From positions 47,615 through 111,614 of the forward strand of contig WSUB01000139.1 of NCBI GenBank assembly GCA_019633425.1: 64,000 nt of DNA. The letters are read 5' to 3'. The stretch comes from Tulasnella sp. 424 (Eukaryota > Basidiomycota > Agaricomycetes > Cantharellales > Tulasnellaceae). The stretch's first letter is position 1, and every line of letters begins with the position of its first letter. A program made the translations under genes and the position numbers. Below are positions 55,470 through 64,000 of the stretch, one piece after another. The notes beneath the pieces are model-generated. The model saw only the letters and a program-made list of their open reading frames with translations, was not told where the DNA came from and did not search any database.

Positions 55470-58340
55470 GCCTTCATTTTGCGAAGTCTACTTTGAAATC
55501 CGTCAAGCCTCCGCCAACATTCGTCATTCTTTGCCACGACATGATCCGTGGTGCGCGGCTTGAGCCCCCGAACTGTGTGCCTTCTATCATCGTCTTGTAC
55601 CACGTCAGTTTCAGGTTGTTCGATATAACGCGCGTTCGCTCGTTTTCTCGCTGTGTTTCGACTTTTCGTCGTGTGTCCCGTAGGGCGAGAGGCACGTGGG
55701 GAGCCTGGGAAAGCGCCGAAAGCATGTCGCCACGAATTAGACGTCGATTCAGGGCAGCAAGCCTTCAAGCCTCTATCTATTTCATCCCTCGCGGCTTTCC
55801 TGCTTTGTTGGCAATTTCAATTATGGAGGGGTTCAGCATAATCATTCGATCCAAGCGAGTGCCTTTTTACCGCCGACGTCATCCACGGGCGGGATGAATT
55901 AATACCGGCTTGGCTAAATCGATCGACTGAAACTCGCTTGCAACGCCGTTACCCTCATAGACTTTATCGTTTTTCCACTTCCCCGTGCACGTCAGGACAA
56001 TTTGATTTTTGTGTTTCTTCAGGACTCCGTTTGAGATTGTCAGACCATCGGGCAGTGGAAAACACCGCTTCCCGTCCGACTTCCGCGATTAAGTACTGTA
56101 CTGTAACGCTCCCAAGCACCTGAGGTTCATTTTATCTTTCTTTTCTTCTTGTAGATATAACTACCTTATCGGAACCACGGGTCATCGGTCCTGATCGACT
56201 TCCGATCCTTCTCGGGTCTCACCGTTGGCTTTCTATAACGGTGTTAGCTTGCCGCGGGCGCTAAGGCATGTGCAGGGCCGCTGTAGGGCGCTCCCTTAAG
56301 CTTGAGGGGGTATGTTCCACCACGGTCTCAACGCATCCGACGACCGCGCGCACGACGAGTCATTTTTTCCCCTTAGTCAGAGACGACAGAGGTGGCATTC
56401 GTCAGCGTTGTCCGTGTTAAAGGGACGGGTTTACGCCGGAAAGGGTAATGACTGCGGAATCATTACGAAACGAGAAGTTGCTCGCCCCGTCAAGGTTGGA
56501 GTACGGAGATGATCGTCCTCACGCTCAGTCCCTCTTTTTGATATCATAGATAGTCTAGCTTACACCCTCTATCGGATACCGGCTGAGTTATGCCGTGGTG
56601 TTATTGGGAACTGAGTGTGTTCGAGGGGGAGAGAGCTGATCGGAGACAGAGTGTAGTTCCACCGAGAGCGAACGGACTTTACACGACTATCAATATCGAC
56701 TGAGTGCCTAGCGTGATCTTGAGAGTGATTGCCCTACGAACGACGGTGAAGAAGGAGTGACGTATCCAAGCTGAGCGGTGCCAAACGACCTTCTTAAGTT
56801 CGTGGTGGTCACTTGCACCTGCATTTGTTCCATTCCGACCCACGAAGGGACGCTCTCTAGGTTCACAAACGCGCTCGAAGAATAAGGTTGTTCTAGGCCC
56901 GGGAAATCGTGGGCTGCGCTTGCAACGCGGAGAATGGGCATGAGCGCTACGCTGAGCGTTATTTTCCTGCTCGCAACGTGGACCTCGCGATCGAGGGCGA
57001 AGACCTCCTCGCTGCACGTCGAAGACGCTACTGATACAGAGACCCAGTCTATAGTGTTATCGTAGACTTTCCCTCGTTCTCCAGTGATCCACACCGGCTC
57101 TGGGTCGACCAAAGATCCCCGACGCCCAACTACCTCGCTATTGTTAGCCCTCCAAGCGCGCCAAAAAAAGAAGCTTCCCCAAGGCATTATGCAGGTTCAT
57201 TAGTCCATGCAGGGGCAGAGTCCAAGGGACGCACGACGGGATTTTCTTTTCTCCCAAACGAGCGCTCGAAGGATGGGAACGCGACTTCTTGAAGAAGAAA
57301 TTTCATGATTGAGACGGGATCGCCCCGAGGCGTCCGAAGTGGGGCCATTTTTGCATGTAACACATCGGGAACCTAAAAGATTTGTGGCCAGACTGGGGAA
57401 GTGGAGCGTGCCACGAGTGGGCGTTGAGAGGCGTACATCCGTCGCAAGCGTTTCTGCAGCTCTCGTCCTCGAGCACGCGAGGTGGCTGAGCTTATAGAGT
57501 TATAGGTATAGCTATATTGAAGCGAAATCGCTGCCTATCTTGACTCATTTCGGCGCCCGAGGGGCTCGGGGCATGGGCGTGGGCTGTTTCGCCCAGATAT
57601 GTCTCCGAACTTCCCTCGCTATGCCAGCGGAGCCGAACGACATAATGAGCCTCAATTATCAAAAGGAGATAAACAACCCGTCCCATGGATATACGTAGGA
57701 GGGCCGCACTCGTTAGGTTTGTGCTCGTAAGCGTTCACGTATCGATCGCCCCGTGCGGTGACGACCGGTTCCGCTTGATGCACAGGCCCCGATCAAGTCT
57801 ATTCATATCACCGCATGTTCTCTTTTTTACCTTTTGAGAAAGTGATCTTCCTTGCGCTGTTCCATGCGGGGACAGAAGAGAAGAGACACGATAAGAAAGG
57901 TGTAGCCAAGTCCGTTGCACCTCAGGGTCAGGTTACGAGTTCTCAGACGCCTTTGGCTTGGCAGTTTGATTGTTTTTTAAACTTCTTGTTTTGTATTGTA
58001 TACCATGCATGCGCTGCTGGCACAGACCGGGTAGTGGCAAGTTGGAGATACCGAAAGCGGATGATTGGTTTAGGACATTTGATGGTAAGTAAGCCCATAT
58101 TGACCACAAATGTGGACGCGCTTAATGTGTGCGAATCCCGAATAGAAAGGAGCGAACCTGATTACTCCGCAAAAAGTGGAGTCGAGGATGGATCTGAGAT
58201 GATGGGTGGGTCGGGAATGTGTCCGTTTGTTGATTCGCTGGCACAACGCGGCGATTTCTCCGAATGCTACGAGACAGGAAGGTTGCCCGGTCTTCCTGCC
58301 AACGCCTCCGCAGTTCCGAGGGATGAATTTATTTGTGGAT
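55470..58340. repeat. Right copy of the degenerate tandem duplication
   Basis: 55470-55600 matches 50930-51060 in reverse orientation. From about 55690 to 58340 the match to 51700-54990 is direct. A plus-strand frame of 177 codons at 57815-58348 is not preserved in the left copy and is not called as a gene. Confidence 0.6.
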
Positions 58341-59327
58341 GTTTCTAGCTAGTCATTCGGAAGCCATGCCGAGTGTGCGCCGTACCCCGGCACACTGGCA
58401 CAGGATATAATAACATAAGAGACCCTGGCGGTGTTCAAAGAGGTTGTTACTGTACCTGACAAGCAAACGCTCGACCTTCCTCTCGTCGAAAGATTTCCAA
58501 AAGGTGTCTTTGCCAGCGAAGAGATGAGCCAACTGGATAAGCGACGTCATCCGGAGAACTAGTTGGCGATCGAGGGAGGTTGCAGGCTCCGCCGGACCAA
58601 TTTTCCCGTTCGGGGGTCTAGTCCCCGAACAGGCTGGGTTATATAACAGATGGTTCCTGCTTTCGCACCCTTGGCACGCTTCGCCCACATGGACCCTGAT
58701 GTCTGCCTAACAGACGCCCAAGAAAAAGCAACAACGTTCTCCCTTTGCTGAACACCGAAAAAGCGGGAAATAGGGCCAGCATAGCAAGGATTTTTCAAGC
58801 GTAAATAGTTGTTAGTTGGCACGACGGGGCTGTTGCTGCGCGCAGGGAGGGAGGGTCAAACGCATGTGGCCAGGGGGAATTTGACGGAATGAGAGGGGAG
58901 GGGAGATCCAGGGATCGGCAGGACTGATTGGCAGCTTAAAACGAGATATAAAGACCACGCACCCATCGGAAAGCTGACTTTCTCGATTACTCCTCAGCCT
59001 CCCCCCTCTCACCCGCTCCTTTTGTGCGCTCTCGCTCTTTTCTTCTCCCACACACACTCTCTCTCTTTCTCGCTTGGTTTCGACCTTTCGCCCGCCTAGC
59101 GCGACAGCCACAAGGTCACCTTAGCCAACCTCCATAAACCCAGCTTATCGGCACGGCACGGTCTGGAATAAAAAATCCCGACCAACAATTAACGGCCTTT
59201 GCCCACCCAAATCGCTCCTTCCTTCCACTTTACCACTCCTTTCCCTAACCGTTCGTTAGCCCGCTTCTCCGTTACCATTTGCGTCACTATTTCCCCATAC
59301 TCGAGTCCCTTCAGCCCCGCCAGCAAT
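58341..59327. other. Intergenic region and 5' leader of the transporter gene
   Basis: Short minus-strand frames (for example 58559-58822) have no recognisable content. A perfect hairpin GTTCGGGG/CCCCGAAC lies near 58607-58629. The last 350 bp before the transporter ATG are strongly CT-rich (about 58980-59320), as in a fungal promoter and 5' UTR. Confidence 0.45.
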
Positions 59328-61519
59328 ATGATAGCAGTTCCCACTATGGCTGCCATCCGCGAACAAGATCAAGACGGGGGCGATATATTCCTCTTAAAGC
59401 CATCCTTTGCCACCTCTCCAACCATCCTCCTCTCCTCCCCCAACTCCATCTTCGCCAACGGCCATCGCAGGCGTAGCAGTCTTCCTCCAAGGAAACCCAT
59501 GGCAGCAACGACGAGTCTCGACGCTTCTCACCAATATTGGCCGTCGGTCAACTTCCCGCCCTCCCCGAGCGTCTCTCCTGCTCCTTCCTCTCGTGCCAGC
59601 AGTCCGGGGGCCCCGACTTCGCTGCTTCCTATTGCTCCTGCTCTTCCTTCTCCCTCTCCCTCTCCTCCACCGTACAGCGTTCACGCCAACGACCGACTCG
59701 CATCGTCGCTGAATCTCGACAAGCAGCAATTAATGCCTGCAGGGACCGAAACATCTACCACCACCACCACCACCGACAGTTCGCCCTCTCGTTCGCCTAA
59801 ACACCAACGCCCCCCAGTCCCACACAAGCCACCGGCCTTGAGACTGACCTCGTCGCGTCACTCTACGACTAGTTCCTCTTCGGCCACGGGCTGGCGTCGC
59901 GTCATGAATTCGGGGTTCACGTGGATCGGCCTCTACTTTATCTTCAACATGGGGCTCACGCTCTACAACAAGACCGTCCTCGTACACTTTCCATTCCCTT
60001 ACAGTCTTACGGCTTTACATACGTTCTGTGGAACCATCGGGTGCATCTGGTTGAGGAGGATAGGCTACTTTGTGAGTTCTCGCTTTATGCCGTGGCGTGG
60101 TCTAGTTTGAAATTCGACTACCGCCCTCCCCCACTTGGCGGTGGCTGCCAGCGAAAACATCGTAACTGACCCCAATTTGTTTAACCAGACGCCAGCAAGG
60201 CTAACAATACGGCAGAACCTCACGCTAGCTGCGTTCAGCGTTCTCTACACGCTCAACATCGCCGTCTCCAACCTCTCGCTGCAACTAGTTACGGTGCCCT
60301 TCCACCAAGTCGTTCGCGCCTCCGCACCGTTCTTCACCATCCTCGTCGCCTATATCCTCGGAGCATCAAGAGGCAAAGGCCTTCTCGGAGTTGGAGCTAC
60401 GAAACTTTTGAGCTTGCTGCCCGTCATCGCTGGGGTCGGTTTCGCGTGAGTAGTCGTCAGGGGTCTTTCTTAAAATAAAGGCGCCGGCTCGGGTCGACGT
60501 GCTTTTATCCGGCGGCAAGCCCGGCCTCCGTTTCTCTAAGCCCGCAAATATCTGACTCAAAAACGTTGCTTCCTTCTTTTAATTTTCTAGTACCTATGGA
60601 GACTATAGCTTCACTGCGTGGGGCTTCATCTTAACCCTGCTGGGCACCTTCCTCGCTGCGTTGAAGACGGTTCTCACTTCCATCCTTCAAACCCCCTCGG
60701 CTTCCTCCAGACTCACCTCCACCTTGCCGGTCGCTACGCCTGTCACTGCCAAACCAGGGTACGAATACTCTTTACCTCCATCTCCTATCCCCGGAACGAA
60801 GACTCTCCCCAACGTCCAAAACGGAGCCTACACCCCACTCAAGTCGCCCTACCTTTCCGCCCACCCCGAACCCCACCAGTACCTCCATCACCACCAACGC
60901 CCCTCATCAACCTTCCACTCCTGGTCGTCCTCCTTAGCCAAGCGTCTCGCTCCCCTGAAACGCATATTCAACCGCTCCGGCTTCGTTACGAAGCGATTCG
61001 ACCTGGACTTTGGCCTGTCCGACCAAAACGTCGTCAGCACCTCGATCAAGCTGCACCCTTTGGACCTGCTCATGCGGATGTCTCCCTTGGCGTTCGTGCA
61101 GTGCATCGGGTACGCGTGGGCGAGCGGTGAAATGGAGCGGGCGATGGTGCATAAAGGACCGGGGTTGGAAGGGTGGAGTCAGAAGAGCGCGACGGTGCTA
61201 TTGTTGAATGGGATCATCGCGTTTTTGTTGAACATCGTTAGTTTGACGGCGAACCAGAAGAATGGGCCGTTGACTATGACTGTGGCTGGTGAGTGTAGCC
61301 CCTCCGCCAAACTCGATTGACCCTTTGATGCTAATCGTCTATTCTCGTCTGATTTTAGCCAACGTCAAGCAAGTCCTCACGGTCCTCTTGGCGATGTACA
61401 TGTTCCACCTGACTATCACGCCTGCCAACTCGATTGGCATCGCGTTGACGTTGGCTGGTGGCGCGTGGTACGGTGCGCTGGAATATGCAGAGAAGAAGAA
61501 CAGGTTGAGGATGGTGTAA
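59328..61519 (+). CDS. Triose-phosphate / nucleotide-sugar transporter family protein
   Basis: Four exons (59328-60071, 60189-60445, 60591-61288, 61359-61519) join to 619 residues. A Ser/Pro-rich cytosolic N-terminus (to about 195) precedes the transporter core. The helices read GFTWIGLYFIFNMGLTLYNK, FPYSLTALHTFCGTIGCIWL, LTLAAFSVLYTLNIAVSNLS, VPFHQVVRASAPFFTILVAY and LLSLLPVIAGVGFA-TYGDYSF. A long loop rich in Pro/His/Ser is inserted (about 360-460). It ends with LLNGIIAFLLNIVSLTANQK, LTMTVAANVKQVLTVLLAMY and NSIGIALTLAGGAWYGALEY. The Leu-Tyr-Asn-Lys and V-K-Q motifs are typical of the TPT/DUF250 part of the drug/metabolite superfamily. It is probably a Golgi or ER nucleotide-sugar antiporter; the substrate cannot be read from sequence. 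ATG 59328 was chosen as the first in-frame ATG. Confidence 0.87.
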
Positions 61520-62670
61520 AGAGGGAAGGGGAGATAAATAGGCTCAGCTTTTTTTAAGCTTTAGCCTCCCATCCCTTTTCCCGACCACCCTCTCCTCCCT
61601 GCGCAAGACCCTCCTCCCCTGCGCAAGGCCCTTCTCTCATCGCATCATAGACCTTCGTTCCACCAACTCCCCTCCTAACGTCCACAGTCATGATCAACCT
61701 CACCATCCCATTGTATTGTACACGTCGGACACTTTGCCTTGCGCCTTTTTTGTTTTTCCCTCCTTATCGTCAACCCTCCCAAGCCAGGCTGCTATTCCTT
61801 CCTACTACCGTACTGCAGGGTTATCCCATCTCGTCTTGGACTCGTCGTTTGTAACCTTATTCTTCTAAAAAAGCCTACTCGCGTCCCGCTACTTCTTTAA
61901 CCCTTCTTCCCTCACCGTCCTTTTTTTTCATTCTTGGTCCGTTTTGGGGGTCTTCCGTTATCTTTTCTTCCCTTCGTTCTTGTTGTACTCGGTTGTCCAG
62001 CTCTGGTTGTCCAAGTCTTCCTGGTCCGTGCTTATATTGTCCTACACGCGCTCTCTGCTCTCGTCACTCGTTTTGAAAAATAGTCTCCAAGTCTGTCTTT
62101 TACGTATTTTCTCGACTCCCCCAAAGAAACACAAGCTCCAATATCTAGAGTACCTTTGTACATAAAAACTCCGTAGATTATCACCTTGGCCACCGTAGAG
62201 GTGTCCGGGTCCGGCATCGTCCTCTCGCTACCTTCCCTTATATAGTCGCTCTTTACTGTAACCAAACCATCCGGTTCTGTTTATTCTTGTCAAATAAAGA
62301 TGTGTTGTTCTGTCGTTACTTGCCTTGGGGGCCGCTCGAAAGGTTGAATCGATGATACTTTTGGCGAGTCCAACTATGGAGGAGACGCCTCGCCGGTCAA
62401 GGGCATTTGCAGGCCATCCATCAGTGCTAAAGCGACTTATTTGGCTAGGAAATAACCATGGTATTGCCGCGGTCTGATATAGTACTATGGCTAAAACATT
62501 TTACATAATGACTGTTCTTGACAAACGTACAAAAGTAACTAACGGGAGGAGAGGTGATCGAACAGGGTTTCAAGAGGAGTTTACAGTTTGAAGGGGGAGA
62601 GTACGGATAAGCAATCTATCACTGGGAAGGTATTATGAATGGGATGTTGGGGTGTATGGATGCACGAGGG
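61520..62670. other. 3' regions of two converging genes
   Basis: C/T-rich sequence after the transporter stop (61520-62060) looks like its 3' UTR. The remainder is downstream of the minus-strand kinase-TPR gene. No gene seen. Confidence 0.45.
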
Positions 62671-64000
62671 TCAGGATGTAGATGAGTTTTGTTCTGGTGA
62701 CACAACCGCAAGCCAATAGGCGGCGTTCTCCTCTTCTCTAGTATTTCCAATCTGAGCATATAATTTTTTGGCCTCTACAAAGTGGGATGCGGCCTCGACT
62801 TTACGGCCCTGCTTCCGGCGCAGGTAACCAAGACTACGTTGCACGTGCGCTCGACCATTGTCGTCACCGATGCGAGCGTAGATTTCTTGCGCTCGGGTAT
62901 ACGACTCTTCTGCCTGGGTGTCTCGGGATTGAAAGTTGTAGATATCTCCCAGCCTGTACGACGTGTTTGCTCGGCCCTGGTCATCACCGATGCGAGCGTA
63001 GATTTCTTGCGCTCGGATGCATGACTCTTCGGCCTGGGTAAATTTGGATTGAAGTCGGTAGAGCTCTCCCAGCCCATCCAACGTGTTCGCTCGGCCCAGG
63101 TCATTACCGATGCGAGTGTAGATTTCTTGTGCTCGGGTGTATGACTCTTCAGACAGGGTACATTTGGATTGAAGTCGGTAGAGGTCCCCCAGCCCATACA
63201 ACGTGTTCGCTCGGCCCAGGTCATGACCGATGCGAGCGCAGATTTCTTGCGCTCGGGTGTATGACTCTTCGGCCTGGGTAAATTTGGACTGAACTCGGTG
63301 GACGGAACCCAGCCCCAACAACGTCGTCGCTAGGCCCTGTTCATCACCGACGCGGGTGTAGATCTGTTGCGCTCGAGCGTATGACTCTTCTGCCTGGGTG
63401 TATTTGGATTGAATTGCGTAGGTATCTCCTAGGAACTTCGATGCGTTTGCGATTGCGCTTTGGTTCCCTGCAGACCTCGCGAGAGAAAGTGCTTCCTGGA
63501 ACAACGAGGTAGCCCGTTCATGGTCATCCTGATTGTAATTCATCTGACCTATTTTGAGCAAGAGCTCGATAGACGGAGCTTTGCGGTCTGAAGCCTTCCC
63601 ACCGGATGGGGGAAGTGATGGCTGAAACGGGACGTCTGTTAAGAACGTTTACGATGAAATCACCGCTAGACTCACGATCCAATGCAGCTCGGTACAGCAC
63701 CGACCAATGTTCGGTCTAGCCCTCGGATCAAATGCCCAACAATCCTTCATCAGACTGCAAAGCGTCATGATCTGCGCCAGCTGTGCATCTTCGCGAGTCT
63801 CAGGAACCTCTCCTTGAATCACCATCAGCGTTATAGTGCCCGCCGAGTTGACCTCGTGAAACGGAACTTTGTCGGTCATGACCTGATGAAGGGATTGGTC
63901 AATGGGCATAAGAGATGACAAGAATATCGGATATTCGCATTGCCGCTTACCTCCCAGGCGATCCAGCCAGCTGCCCAAATGTCGGTCGACAGACGCGGGC
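62671..64000 (-). CDS. TKL kinase-TPR fusion, second copy (5' part outside window)
   Basis: Three exons are visible: part of the kinase (63951 to beyond 64000, ..STDIWAAGWIAWE), 63882-63676 (207 nt, VMTDKVPFHEVNSAGTITLM through CWAFDPRARPNIGRCC), and the TPR exon 63621-62671 (951 nt). The last two exons have exactly the same lengths as in the copy at 3753-6180, and the protein is clearly homologous. TPR units of 40 residues share the core QSKFTQAEESYTRAQEIYAR. The kinase catalytic motifs lie outside the window. The gene faces left, opposite to the first copy. Confidence 0.85.

Noticed and set aside
57815..58348. Plus-strand ORF of 177 codons
   Set aside because: The homologous left copy (54.45-55.0 kb) does not preserve this frame, and no domain is seen.
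58600..58640. Possible tRNA around the GTTCGGGG hairpin
   Set aside because: Only one stem is present; no acceptor, D or anticodon arms can be folded around it.
62775..63224. Alternative frame over the TPR exon of the right-hand kinase gene
   Set aside because: Same repeat-driven shadow; the 951-nt exon in the other frame encodes clear TPRs.

Overview
The window looks like nuclear DNA of a filamentous basidiomycete, most likely an Agaricomycete. Genes carry many introns of about 45-70 bp with GT..AG ends and CTRAC-like branch sites. The kinases include a TKL-type kinase fused to TPRs with the HGDLKS catalytic loop common in mushroom-forming fungi. The gag-like tandem genes and the conserved orphan at 47-50 kb also fit Agaricomycetes. 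I cannot name the species.

Layout. 1-9.8 kb is an accessory block of GH10 (xylanase-fold) copies on the minus strand: one intact, two broken and one small relic. A kinase-TPR fusion gene on the plus strand lies between them. 10.3-14.6 kb holds a CRIB-containing PAK/STE20-type kinase (+). 14.7-22.5 kb is UTP10/HEATR1 (-), a ribosome biogenesis factor. 23.0-27.9 kb carries four tandem plus-strand genes for small membrane proteins of the IFI6/IFI27 (ISG12) type. 28.4-33.9 kb is a core block on the minus strand: importin beta-1, an orphan ORF and TFIIE-beta. 34.1-46.8 kb is a tandem array of four units of about 3-4 kb, each with a minus-strand gag-like gene. In the first unit the second half of that gene is replaced by an unrelated Met-rich coding segment, giving an intact 606-codon chimera. 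47.2-50.3 kb is a conserved basidiomycete protein of unknown role. 50.9-58.3 kb is a degenerate tandem duplication around a small membrane-protein gene. 59.3-61.5 kb is a triose-phosphate/nucleotide-sugar transporter family gene. The right edge (62.7-64 kb, -) is a second kinase-TPR gene, inverted relative to the first.

How it fits together. Housekeeping genes (UTP10, KAP95, TFA2, the transporter) alternate with four locally duplicated families (GH10-like, ISG12-like, gag-like, kinase-TPR). Each family shows signs of recent copying: shared flanks, conserved introns and broken copies. The best candidates for undescribed biology are the ISG12-like cluster, the gag-like array with its captured segment, and the GH10 copies in which the nucleophile Glu is predicted to be Gln.

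Limits. Exon joins were made by eye from splice signals, reading frame and family patterns. No database search was possible. Two runs of N are present (1644-1653 and 45205-45301).
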